NCBI GenBank assembly: GCA_036426205.1
Contig: WSYH01000041.1
Coordinates: 62,001 to 126,000, forward strand
Direction of reading: 5' to 3'
Length of the DNA stretch: 64,000 nt
Source of the DNA: Ascaphus truei
Lineage: Eukaryota > Chordata > Amphibia > Anura > Ascaphidae
The notes under the pieces were generated by a model. It did not search any database and was not told where the DNA came from. It saw nothing but the letters and a program-made list of their open reading frames with translations. The translations under genes were made by a program, and so were the position numbers. Positions 1-11,007 of this stretch are shown piece after piece (position 1 is the first letter of the stretch; the number at the start of each line of letters is the position of its first letter).

Positions 1-514
1 TCAGTTTACTGCAATACCAATATATGTTGCTAAGAGGGACTCGGTCTTTAAAAATGTGTCTGTCACCTACAAATAGATACCTGTAATAACCTTTAGTAAT
101 TTGCAATTTGTAATTTGCAATTATAATAGTGTTTGCATTACAAGGCAATCTACATTGTTTGTATTTGTTTCACATAGTGCTGGAGAGGCATGAAATGGCC
201 CTGAATTATGTAAAAAACTACAATTGCAGAACATGATTTGTTCTTGGAAATTGCAATTATATAAATTGCATTTGATGTACATAAAGGAAAACTGGAAACA
301 GTTTTTACTTTGTCAACTGTTTTGTAGTCATTTGCACTGCATGTGGTAAGACTGAACGGAACTGCAGGCTTTGCGGATAAATTCCTCAGTGTAGGTTACA
401 CTCCCAGTTTGAGAAATTTTAATTTGCTTTGTAAAACTGATTGACTGTAATATTCCCATTATATTAATTTATCTTTTGCCAGTCCCAGATACATTTTGTT
501 GTAACAAATTCATT
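1..514. other. No gene recognised
   Basis: AT-rich sequence with no convincing open frame, repeat terminus or RNA gene that I recognise. Confidence 0.5.
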
Positions 515-1062
515 CAACTCAATTCTCCTCCTCACTTTTAAAGCTTTACACTCTTCTGCCACTCGTTACATCTCAACCCTAATTTCTCGCTGTGTACCAT
601 CCCGAATTTTTGCGTTCTGCTCAAGGATGCCTTTGTATCTAAAGCCCTCTCCTGCCTTAAAACTTTCTCACTGACTGCCCCACACCTCTGGAATGCCCTT
701 CCCCTCAATACCAGACTAGCACCCACTCTATCCACCTTTAAGACCCACCTTACGACACACTTGCTTAAAGAAGCATATGAGTAGCACCGTGGCTAATACT
801 ATACACATGATACATAAAGCTTGGCCCCCTGCAGATGCACTTACCAGAATGCCCTCCCACTGTCTCTGTACGGTCTTCCTACCAATTAGATTGTAAGCTC
901 TTCGGAGTAGGGACTCCACTTCCACAATGTTACATTTATGTCTGAAGCCCTTATTTCCATGATCTGTTATTTGTATTATTTGTTATTTATATGAGTGTCA
1001 CATGTATTACTACTGTGAAGCGCTATGTACACTAATGGCGCTTTATAAATAAAGACATACAT
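515..1062 (+). mobile_element. 5'-truncated CR1/L2-like LINE, 3' end
   Basis: This is the last coding stretch and 3' UTR of a non-LTR retrotransposon. The frame-broken end encodes a piece resembling 'APHLWNALPLSTR' of the copy at 60,085-60,965 (seen as ctgccccacacctctggaatgcc). It is followed by the tail with 'attgtaagctcttcgg' and 'gcgctttataaataaagacat'. The 3' UTR closely matches the reverse complement of 59,795-60,085 by eye, so both belong to one family but are independent insertions. The copy is dead because of 5' truncation and frameshifts. The clade (L2 or CR1) is inferred from the tail and C-terminal style. Confidence 0.8.
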
Positions 1063-1067
1063 ACAGT

Positions 1068-1148
1068 ACATAGGAGGTGTAAATGTACTTGGCCACGCAA
1101 CCAATTACACATAGGAGGTGTAAATGTACTTGGCCACGCAACCAATTA
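1068..1148. repeat. 41-bp direct duplication
   Basis: Two identical 40-bp copies (1,068-1,107 and 1,109-1,148) are separated by one base and lie directly after the LINE tail. They could be a tandem duplication made by filling in a staggered break. Confidence 0.9.
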
Positions 1149-2880
1149 AATGCAATGCATGTGTATAAATATTGCAATGGCAAAGTGAACAAAACCCACA
1201 ATTAAAGATATGACCATGTGCTGTATCTACAATGGAGTAGTTTATCACCAGCGTATTACAATTATAGCACTTGATAAATAGGGCACTAGACAATTATGGT
1301 CATTAGCGGAAGCAATGTTATTGATCAGCTTCACATATCAGCCACAATGTACATAATAACTACGGCAATGATGCATGTTATTGGGAAATTATCAGACGTG
1401 GGTCTAGTTATTGCAAGCCCCTCAACCTGCACAGTAGATCATTTCAATAACCTCTTAACACGCAGTTCTTCAGAAGAAAAGCAAGCAGATGCCATGCTCT
1501 GATTACATCCCATTATTGAATTTTCACACAAAACAGAATGCCTGGTGACTATAGAATATTATCAAGCTGTTATGCTTCAAATCTGTCACAGATGAATGAG
1601 TTTCCCTTGTGACACTGTGCTAAGGGCTGCGATAGTGTTATACATCTAGATTTTAATAACAATGTAGCTATTTTGGCTGGTCCATTCAATTGTGTTCTGC
1701 ATACTGTACTCCCTCCAAATAACAGGAGAGAGTGAATACATGGATTATAGAATAGAAACTTAAGTGTACATTGTACGCTGCCATTTATTGAAACCAACAG
1801 TTTGATAACCAAACAGATCTTTATGGCAAATAGCTTCTGGGCTGTGATTCCTGAAGAAGATCCATTAGAGGATTAAAATGTCAGTTTTAATAAGAGGCAG
1901 ACACGTTTTGTGATGCCACAAGAGAAAATAAGATAAACTAGCTTCGAGCCGAGACTCCGTCAACTCAGTTCTCCTAATCCACATGATAAAGTCAGTTTCT
2001 GCATTAAGCATCTGCAAGCTGAGTGTAACACTCTGGGGGTCTGGATTGGATGAGTTGTCATGACTAGAATAAGCACATGTAAGTAAAGCAACCACATCTG
2101 AAAGACAGCTGTGTTTGTACATGGATTGTATATAATGTGCACATCCTGCCATAAACCCTGCCACATTCATTGTCTTGGCAGGTATTGTTAATAGTTATTA
2201 TTACCCCAAAACATGTAGTATCAGTTTTACTACCAGAGCTTTGAGTGGGGTACCCTCGACTCTCCCTTGACATCACTATCACTGCACAGGTTTGTTTTTT
2301 TATTGTAACAGATTCTTCAGAAAGCAGATGACAATGTGACAGATAATAGAGGAAAAACAAAAATAAGTAATTGAACAGAATAAATAGTCCCCCAAATGTG
2401 CTACCAACACAATACAGATGCAGTGCATTTTATCCTACAGCGGAGACCTGTACACTGAGTACTGTAGCTATCTCTGCAATAACTACCAACTGTTTATGTA
2501 AGTCAAACAAATCCCCCAGTAACCGCATTGTTTTTTATATGGACACAGCAGGCAGAAATAAGAAACTCATAGGTTCATTTGTATGTCTCTCACATGCCAC
2601 AAAACCTGTTTCACCCAGTGGGTCACTTTTTTAGTTTCCTACACATTTTAAGGCAAGATATTTCTATGTAACCTGCAGTGATTGCAAATCAGAAAATATG
2701 GTTCAAGTGGGTAAACAAAAATGACAAAATACCTCCACCCTACAAGGTAAAACAAAGATTAGAAAATCACAAGTGTTTTGCTTCTATTTAATACATCCCC
2801 AAATCCTTATCACTGCAGTCGAATGTAAGCCCTACTTTCATGCAAACAGTAATTTAAGTTATTTCAAATAACCAGAGATA
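1149..2880. other. No gene recognised
   Basis: Unique-looking AT-rich DNA. All open frames are short and overlap on both strands, and I see no domain or repeat boundary. Confidence 0.5.
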
Positions 2881-3096
2881 CAGATGCAGCCACCAGTATC
2901 CGATCACTTGCCTGGGAAAAACGAAGGCATCTCGCAGTAAATGCCTCAACATGCCTCAACATTTCTGTGAGATTCCTAATGGCCCATCGGATTACCACAG
3001 CTGGGGTCCCTGCAGTCCCATTCAGTTTGAGGCATTTACTGTGAGATTGCCCCAGATTTTCCAAGGCAAGTGATCTAATACTGGTGGCTGCATCTG
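2881..3096. mobile_element. TA-flanked MITE with long TIRs
   Basis: The element starts CAGATGCAGCCACCAGTAT and ends with its reverse complement ATACTGGTGGCTGCATCTG. TA dinucleotides lie at 2,879-2,880 and 3,097-3,098. Imperfect inverted similarity continues inward (cgatcacttgcc / ggcaagtgatc and cagtaaatgcctca / gaggcatttactg). At 216 bp and with no coding capacity, it is a non-autonomous DNA transposon. The TA target suggests the Tc1/mariner superfamily, which is an inference. Confidence 0.85.
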
Positions 3097-3244
3097 TACA
3101 AGTACAATTTGGATTTCACCTGCAAATTCATGTAACCCTCAATTTTTTCTACTTTTGGGACAATAAAAAGCTAAAGCGAACAAGGGGCAGAAATGAACAA
3201 ATATATATACACACAGTATCTGGGTATATCTATACATCCTTTGG

Positions 3245-3816
3245 GCTGATGAAGACCTGAGGGAGGTGCTACGAATTTACCCTGAAATGACCAGTCAAAG
3301 GTCTAGAAATTTGCGAGCAGTCTGGTCCACAGACATTTTGGAAAAAATACTGTTTCAACCTGGCTACCAATAAAACCGAAGAGCTCGTTCAGCTGCCAAA
3401 ACTGCAAAGCTTGTGCATCCTTGAAAACAACCAAGGTGTTCCAGAACAATACCCGCAAATGTGACATCAGAAAGTTCATTAACTGTAAGACCTCTGGTGT
3501 CATATACACGACAGAATGTGCCTGCAGTAAAAAGTACATGGGCAAAACTAGATGCCAACTCAGGTGGCATATCTTGGAACACCTGGGTACCATCAGAAAT
3601 AAGCTGGATGCACCTATCTCGAGCATGTCAATGAGTGCCATGATGGTGACACCTCCGTACTCATTGTTTATAGGAATAGACCAGCTATCTATAGGTATGA
3701 GAAAAGGTGATTGGGATCAGGATCTATTGAAGACAGAATCCAGGTGGATCTATACACTGAAAACCCTATCTCCGAAGGGCCTCAACGAAGGCTTTGTCTT
3801 TTCACCTTTTATGTAA
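3245..3816 (+). pseudogene. Penelope-like retroelement, GIY-YIG endonuclease C-terminus
   Basis: The frame ending at the stop at 3,814-3,816 encodes the C-terminal nuclease of a Penelope-like element (PLE), which nicks target DNA so that the PLE reverse transcriptase can prime. Visible in order: a Cys cluster 'CQNCKAC' just upstream of 3,421, then 'GVIY' as the GIY motif, a 'CAC' cysteine pair, 'KYMGKT' as the YIG motif, 'LRWHILEH' carrying the conserved Arg and Glu-His, and the family's closing 'WIYTLKTLSPKGLNE'. The nuclease frame is open from upstream of 3,421 to 3,816. The reverse transcriptase is absent, so this is a 5'-truncated copy. The PLE assignment is from established motifs; a Neptune-like lineage is possible but not tested. 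Confidence 0.82.
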
Positions 3817-4860
3817 GCTAGTTGTTCTATGCCTATCTATCCTAGTCTTGACACAAACCAACATCGTGTGCCCACTATACATCTATAAATAGAACAGGCT
3901 GACAGTTCAGCTACCCTGATGCCTGTGATATGCATAGATGGGCCAACTCAGATGCCTACTGGGCAACCGACACATACTGCGTATACCAGCAGTGTAGACT
4001 AGCGACAGACTTCAAATAGAACAAGCCCACTATTTGTGTGGGCATGTAAAAAATAATACACATTAACTAGTCCCACTGAGACACGCTTACAAGCGCCCTG
4101 TTTTATTCTGATTTTTTAATTTCTGCATTTTTTCTATCATGTTCTGGGGTTCGTGTTCGGTTATTACTGATCCCTAAATGGTATGAATTGTTACCTCTGT
4201 TGCTGCTCTAGTCCATAGCTTTATTGACTTTGCTTAAAATAGCATCCGCCTGACTGGGGTCTGCACGATTCCCGGCTCGGAATATAGTTAGAATTACACT
4301 TTACTTTGGCGGCTCTACATGCTTCAAGAATCGCGACAGGTGGCTTCTTCTACACTACAGAGGGGCAGCCAACATCATCACTACCAACACACATCAGGAA
4401 TGGTTGCTGTCTACTGGGGTTGCACTATCATCTCCTGTAGTACATAGTGTACTTTTTTCTTTACAAGACCTTAGAATAGATAATGAGTGTTTTGTCAGAC
4501 ACAGCAGCTAAGCAGGATTCTATTACATGTTAACCCTGCTCAGCGAGTGACATCTCTCATTGCTGATATTGAGGGTTCCTATAGATACAGCAGTTGATTA
4601 AACTATTACTGCGTACTAACCCAATTAAACCCTATCTAATGAGGTATATCTGAACATCACTATACTACTTAGTTTTACCAGCAACACTGCTGTATATAGC
4701 AGATATACTTTAGATTTAGATATCACTGCAGGAGCTCTGATTTGCAACTTAAGAAACGTATCACTGTACCACTTGTGCCTGATACATAGCACCCCTGTAT
4801 ATTGATGCAATATGCGAGCTATGCTGAACTCGGCGTAAAAAGTAACCTTATCACCACAAA
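3817..4860. other. Possible PLE 3' region, otherwise unassigned
   Basis: The sequence continues directly after the PLE stop and may include its 3' UTR. I see no terminal repeat or second coding domain to fix the end of the element. Confidence 0.35.
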
Positions 4861-5268
4861 CACTCCTCTGCATATTGCTTGCTGAAGTGAGCCTGTGGCT
4901 GAGACCTGATCAGCAACCCATTTTTAATATGTTTTGCTTGGTTATTGTTACCTGTCTAATTGCTGGGTATTTACCCTACATTATTATTAGTCATTTTCTC
5001 TAGCCGTATATTTTATATCTTTCAGTTCATCTCCATTAAACGTTGGTATTTAATCCCATGTATTTATGATACAGTGACAGTAGGAACTGAGTGCTTCTGT
5101 CCATGGGAAACCCTGTTTCTCTTTAGTTCGTACACCATTGTCATTTCAGTTTTGAAGCACCTCCCACTACGTTACAAATCAGGCTGTAGTGAGGGTCCCC
5201 CTCTTATCCCCTTCCCTTGTTTGCCATAGATATATTCAGCAGGGGATGACACCACTGAAGTTATCTTT
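4861..5268 (+). repeat. Source copy of a 0.4-kb duplicated segment
   Basis: Nearly identical to 8,333-8,741 in the same orientation, with only a few substitutions. There is no target duplication around this copy, so it is the likely source. An open frame without an ATG runs 4,960-5,229 (89 codons). The differences I can see from the second copy inside that frame are all at third positions and silent. A good splice-acceptor-like tract (tttctctag) lies within. I do not recognise the peptide. Confidence 0.8.
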
Positions 5269-5902
5269 ACAATTAATTATAAATGAGCACTTTTGATGTA
5301 AATACCTGTCAAGAACAGTAGTAACAAATCTACTGCAGCTTCTTAGGGCTGGAAGGATTTTGTAATCCAAGCAACAGATCCAATCCAGCAGTTTTTCAAA
5401 ACCCTACTGTATTACCCATCAAAAGAGACGATGAAGAGTGTTCTTCCTGCATTGTGGCAGGGGTTACACGAGGGAAGAGAGACTGTATAATCTAAGACCA
5501 TTTTTAATACAATAAGCTGTTCTCTTCTCTTTTCACTGCTGTCTGCTGCAAGGAACGATTAAGAAGGTTCTGATTTACTGGGCTCCCCCCTGTGGCTGTG
5601 AGATAAATGCTTTCTGATGCGGCACTATAATCAGACAAGTATACTGACAGCCGGGTAAATGTATTATACATTTAGTCATTGACTGACGAGGTAGCAAGTA
5701 TTGCTAAGCTTATGTTTTAATAGACTCTACCCTAATTTCAGGCAACATAGTTATTCCTTTTTTTGACAAAGTATATATGAATGAGTACTGCTGCTGTCAT
5801 TTGCTGGAAGACTCCCAGGGGCTGCCACAGCAATTTCAAGTTGGCAGCACCTGGTACATCATTAGGCTTTCAGAATATACTCTAATCAATCGACTTGGAA
5901 TG
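5269..5902. other. No gene recognised
   Basis: AT-rich sequence with no domain, RNA or clear repeat boundary. Confidence 0.5.
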
Positions 5903-5910
5903 TTATAGGA

Positions 5911-6286
5911 CAGGGGTGCGCAAACTGGGGGGCGTGAGATTTTTCTGGGGGGGTGCGGGCGGTTGCAGAGGCCCCCGCGCTCTTCCCCAAGTCTTTAAAA
6001 TTAAATGCCGGGGGATCGCGTGAAGCCTCTGGAACCTAAACTTACTTGCTTCTGCCGGCATCTGGAAGCGTTTCCGGGGCAAGGCAAATGACGCCACGGA
6101 GTCATGCGGCGTGACGTCACATGCGCGTTTCCATAGCAACACGGCATGAAATGACTCTGCGGGTCACGTGATGTCACATGACCCCGTCCATCATTTGACG
6201 CCCCACAGAGTGAAGGGGGGGGGGGGGAGCGAGCACCGGAGGACAAGAGGCAGGGGAGCACAGGGGCAAAAGTTAGCGCACCCTTG
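5911..6286. mobile_element. hAT-type MITE with perfect 8-bp TSD
   Basis: The 5' end CAGGGGTGCGCAAACT pairs with the 3' end AGTTAGCGCACCCTTG as imperfect TIRs. The 8-bp TTATAGGA occurs at both 5,903-5,910 and 6,287-6,294. TIRs starting CAGGG(G)TG and 8-bp duplications are hallmarks of hAT transposons. The 376-bp interior is GC- and CpG-rich, holds a poly-G run near 6,218, and encodes no transposase. Confidence 0.9.
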
Positions 6287-6869
6287 TTATAGGAGATGTT
6301 CCCAGGACTCTGATCTGGAAGATATAAACTCTGTCTCTCAGCTATTTAGAACAGGGGTGTAACTTTACATATAGATATAGCATATGTTATTACCTCATAC
6401 ACAAGAAATGATGCGTTTAATATTGTGTGCGTTAAAGACACAACATACGCGCTACCATTGTTTTGAATAGAGCCGCAGTATTTCTTGCGATAAACATTGC
6501 AGTAGCATTACTGCATCGTATTGGGGTAACAGGTGAAATAACCTCTGCTACATCTGTGCGACTCAGCAGCCATCATTCAATGATAACTCAGGTGAAACGA
6601 GAGTAAGATCATTTGGTCAATTTTCATAAAAGAAACATACCTGGGGAGTAGGTGACAGCCTACATTTATTGTGCAGATCTCTGCATATAATTTATACCAA
6701 TACTTTGTATCTTAAGCTTACTAAATATCCCCATCCCCTCCTATTGGCATTTTGGGGCGTTTTAACCTACCATTTCAATTTTAAATGCTACCCTGGATGA
6801 GAGTGACCCCCAACTACAGTATGTGACAGTGGTTATCTAGCAAACAACAAACTGGAAAAGAGCTAATCG

Positions 6870-6929
6870 GGGCACTATTGTACAGAAACTCTGTTTGACT
6901 TCAATGGAAGTTTCTGTGTAATAGTGCCC
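6870..6929. repeat. Imperfect 21-bp-stem hairpin
   Basis: GGGCACTATTGTACAGAAACT is followed 18 bases later by its near reverse complement AGTTTCTGTGTAATAGTGCCC. It may be a tiny MITE remnant or a transcribed hairpin. Confidence 0.7.
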
Positions 6930-6987
6930 TGACCGGCATTGTTGCACTAATGAATAACCTCCAATGACTCCGTACTGATAACCTTAC

Positions 6988-7053
6988 TTAGGGGCTGACT
7001 CTATAGACTTTGAAGCATACGATCGCTTTGGAGTTTATAAAATCAGCCCCTTA
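6988..7053. repeat. Short inverted repeat
   Basis: TTAGGGGCTGA at the left end pairs with TCAGCCCCTTAA at the right end, about 65 bp apart overall. It looks like a minimal MITE remnant. Confidence 0.55.
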
Positions 7054-7234
7054 ATGTCATAACATTTTGGTCTAATTCTTGGTTTCGGACAAATTCGGGT
7101 TCATGGAAAGTGCCATTTTGCTGTGCTCATCCATGTGCTAGCGAAGGCTCTTAGCTGTATTCAAATGACTAGGGCCCAGAGGATTCAATTTCATTGAGAA
7201 GTGGGTTCACAGTGTATTGAATAAGGGACACAGA

Positions 7235-7460
7235 ACAAACCCTAGATGTGCGCGGTTAGGGGGCGTGACTCTGACATCACAGTGTTAGGCTGCGCTATGA
7301 TTGGTTCGCGGCGTGGCAGCAGCGCAAAAATACAATTTGATTGTATTTTCCCTGGTCTGCTGAGCCCCCGCTCACGGCCGTGTGCACGCGCGTCTGAAGT
7401 ATAGCAACTGCAGACTCATACCCTGCAATTATAACTGACGCGCGCGCACGGTAGCGCATG
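7235..7460. other. CpG-rich patch
   Basis: Local GC and CpG enrichment (gcgcggttaggg, ttcgcggcgtgg, gtgcacgcgcgt, acgcgcgcgcac) stands out from AT-rich surroundings. It could be a decayed GC-rich MITE; I cannot define termini. Confidence 0.4.
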
Positions 7461-8288
7461 CACGAGGACTATATTACATGCCTTGGAATGGCAATACTGC
7501 AAGCGTGTCACTCTCACTGGCTTCTGTACCAGTCCCACGGCATTCTGTAAATAGTATGCAATGCAGGGTTTCCCACCTTCTGCAACAGAATCTTGTTTAT
7601 AACTATATGGAAGATCAATTAGACATTTGATTGGTTGACAGAAAAGAACATTAATGTCGTTGGAAAGCATAATGACACACTGGAGCTTTGTTCGCTTACA
7701 ACAGCATCTACATAGAAATCAATAGACCAACCTGTACGTTTCTAATTGCCATTAGCTTCAAACAAAAATGCTGAGTGATTGTTTCCAGGCGCAGAGAGAT
7801 TCAGTTGTACTCTGCTTGGGATCTCTACAGGAACTATTTCAAGAAATACAAGTGAATTCATCAATTTAGCTGCATTCACAAATACTGTTCCCTTTTCCAT
7901 TTAAGGGTTCTGTGGTTCCTCAGCCTGTTATGAGGGCAACAAGGTCAGGGGTCTGCAACCTTTCAAGGAAGAAGAGCCTTTTCTTTACCAAAATATTTCA
8001 AGAGCTATAAAACACGCATGCAATGCGTTAACCCTGCGTTAACCCTACCGTGTTATTAACGCTAGCTTCACATGCTCCATGGAAGAAATATACGGGAAAA
8101 CTATTTTTGGTCTTTTCATGTGTCTTTTCTTTTTTCTTCCAAGAATCATATACATTTAGTTTGCTGATGCAGACCACATTGGATGCCATGTTTTTAACAA
8201 ATGAATTGGTAAATATGCCTGAATTACATCTCTATGTTTATAATGTTCTTTTACAGAGATACCTTTTCCATAAGCTAGAAAATAAGAC

Positions 8289-8332
8289 CTTTAGCAAATA
8301 TTGTACAACTAAATTCCATTAAAAATGAAATC
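8289..8332 (+). repeat. Left 44-bp flanking duplication
   Basis: Starts ctttagcaaat and ends aatgaaatc. It recurs at 8,742-8,785 with one substitution, bracketing the inserted 0.4-kb copy. Confidence 0.92.
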
Positions 8333-8741
8333 TCTCACACTCCTCTGCATATTGCTTGCTGAAGTGAGCCTGTGGCTGAGACCTGATCAGCAACCCATTT
8401 TTAATATGTTTTGCTTGGTTATTGTTACCTGTCTAATTGCTGGGTATTTACCCTACATTATTATTAGTTATTTTCTCTAGCCGTATATTTTATATCTTTC
8501 AGTTCATCTCCATTAAACGTTGGTATTTAATCCCATGTATTTATGATACAGTGACAGTGGGAACTGAGTGCTTCTGTCCGTGGGAAACCCTGTTTCTCTT
8601 TAGTTCGTACACCATTGTCATTTCAGTTTTGAAGCACCTCCCACTACGTTACAAATCAGGCTGTAGTGAGGGTCCCCCTCTTATCCCCTTCCCTTGTTTG
8701 CCATAGATATATTCAGCAGGGCATGACACCACTGAAGTTAT
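8333..8741 (+). repeat. Inserted copy of the 4,861-5,268 segment
   Basis: A direct-orientation copy of a segment about 3.5 kb upstream, inserted between 44-bp duplicated target sequences. It lacks a poly-A tail and TIRs, and its junctions share only a few bases with the target. It looks like a templated insertion into a staggered break rather than a classical transposon. The 89-codon non-ATG frame is preserved here at 8,437-8,706. Confidence 0.85.
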
Positions 8742-8785
8742 CTTTAGCAAATACTGTACAACTAAATTCCATTAAAAATGAAATC
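8742..8785 (+). repeat. Right 44-bp flanking duplication
   Basis: Second copy of 8,289-8,332, differing at one base (atact versus atatt). Confidence 0.92.
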
Positions 8786-9366
8786 GGGTGCTTTTTTGGA
8801 ACCAGGGTTGCAGTTAGGGGGCTTTGATAAACACCCTCAATAGTTGTAACAATTCACACTAGTTACATTTATCATTTGTTCATGGATGATAATAAATCCT
8901 ATTTTAAGGTTTATTATGTATTTATTGATTTACCTCTAATACTATATTCCTTATAGGCATCAGGAAGTAACGCATAATGCTTCTAGACACTCATTTTCTC
9001 TGTGTCCTTGATAATCATAAACTATTTTACCAAATGGTGCCTTTAAGTTGCAATCCCTCTTAACAACATACAATACATAGTAAATAAAGTAGAAGCATCA
9101 GGCTCTAATTATGCACATTTCTACCGGTTAGGAGTATTTATACCACGGTTGGTTTTGAGCAGCAATTATTATGTATCTTTTGTGATGGCAAACTTTGGGA
9201 AGATATGACCTTTTGAATTGCTGAAGGATGAGACTACAGATGTAGCAAACGTTGCTGTCCAGCTTGCTGAGACCTCTCGCGGCCTGGGCGGATTAACGCT
9301 GCAGGGGGTCCAATCCAAGAACATAAACCCCCTGCAGCACAATCACAGCGGCCATATATGTATATG
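8786..9366. other. Unassigned; one perfect short hairpin
   Basis: No gene recognised. At 9,298-9,338 GCTGCAGGGGG pairs with CCCCCTGCAGC across a short loop. Confidence 0.5.
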
Positions 9367-9506
9367 CAGTCCTCGGTTATCCGCGGGAATCCATCCCACA
9401 AAACACTGTCGGATAGCAGACAGTCGGATTGCAGATTGCATGTTTATTCGCGTTAGTGAGCGTCGGATAATCCGTTCCGATGTCGGATAATGCGTTCAGC
9501 GGAATG
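9367..9506. mobile_element. Truncated Tigger/pogo-like terminus with one satellite unit
   Basis: Starts CAGTCCTCGGTTATCCGCGG, similar in style to the central element's CAGGTGGTCCTCGCTATC. It then runs into 47 bp (9,460-9,506) that match the satellite unit of the palindrome centre in its right-half orientation. The unit is cut off where the left palindrome arm begins. The superfamily is inferred from the terminus and TA preference only. Confidence 0.65.
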
Positions 9507-11007
9507 TTTCTACCTCTTGTTGTATGTAAGTCTCAGTATTCCCTTGCCTATTCTGTAACTGCATACTTCTTTGCTTGTCGTAACCGGTTGCATTCACCTA
9601 CTTGAATACGTGAAATCACCCATCAGCCCTGAGCTTGGATTCCATTTGACTTATGCTGGGAACCTTCCATATCTTACCTGGGTTTGTGGTGCCAATGCAG
9701 TTTGGGTCTTTCCTTACATGGCCATGCTCCAGCCCTACCTGACACCTTGCACCTTTTCCGGTTTGCATTTAATCCACTGTCCTGTCTTGCTTAGCACTGT
9801 TTTTCCCTGTCCCTGTCTTGCCCTTACGTTTTGATGGGATGATCCTAGTACTAAACCATTGGATCCTTTCTAGGCACCTTAACCACCTGTGTCATTTCAG
9901 ACCCCCAAACCTATATTATACAATAACATTAGTTCTACTACTACTTATAAAGTAATAGACAAATGTCGATATTGTGGTATCATGAAGATATAGCTGTTAA
10001 CCGGGGATTGTAGTGAGTACACTAATTTAGAGATCATAATACATCTCTGCTCATCAGTTTAGACTCATGATCCAAGGGAGCTGCTTTATGAAGAGTCTAA
10101 TTAAACAGATTGGGAAGACGAGCTAAAGAAAGTGTGTTTGGGTAAACTACATGAAAGTTTACTGAAATGAATACAAAATGTGATTGGTCATTTTTTTACA
10201 TTACTTGGAGCATGAAAAGAAATCTGGGTTCCAGAATTTTTTCCACGTAATTCTGACAACTTTATGAAGGCTCTTGGATTGTTAATCAGCAAATCTATGT
10301 ATTTTCACTACTTTTCCATTGTATTCAGCCATAGACTAAAAGAAGTCTGAGACCAAGACTATGGTTGGCATTAGACAATTAATTCAGGTAAGCACTGGAT
10401 TAATGTAATATGATTACTGTACCTTTAATGCTGTAAAAGCATTGCAAAAGTATTGCTTCTCAACACTAGTTAAATCCATTACGGTTTGTACTAATGGAAC
10501 TCAATTGAAGTAGTCGTGCTTTAGCATTAATTCGTAGCCGAAGTAAACATCCTGGATTAATGTAGTTATAAATATCCAACAGGTTTGTATCAAGGATCCA
10601 GCATAGCTTGTGAAATGAGAAAACATAAGGGAATAATAGGATGCATAAAAATATCCAGGTTGGATAGGGAGATGGAAAGGGGTTTCTGTGGGTGTGCAAG
10701 ATGTATTGGTGGGGAAGTTAAAGGAAAAAAGATCTCAGTTATGGTCATGGTTCTAGTTTTAAAAATATCTGGTGCTACAGTATCCTTCAAGTTTCAAACA
10801 GTGATCAGGCATGTGACAATAGACAAGGGATTGAAAGAGGCAAAAAAAAAACAAGAAATAGGGATTAATGGTAGGCCTCGCCCAGCCTGCGCCAAAAAAA
10901 AAGAAGCGAAAGAAGCGAGACAGAAAAGACAAGAGGGAAGGAAGAGAAAAAAAAGCCCGAGAAAGAAGAGCAACCGAGGACAAAACAGAGAAAGGAATAT
11001 CCCCCTT
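9507..11007. other. No gene recognised (left arm)
   Basis: Mirror of 58,337-59,719. No recognisable element. The upstream part of the 538-codon frame starting at 10,585 lies here but shows no domain. Confidence 0.5.

Larger units (their letters stand above)
6295..8288. other. Unassigned DNA with small hairpins
   Basis: No gene recognised. It contains two hairpin-forming segments and a CpG-rich patch, listed separately. Confidence 0.5.
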
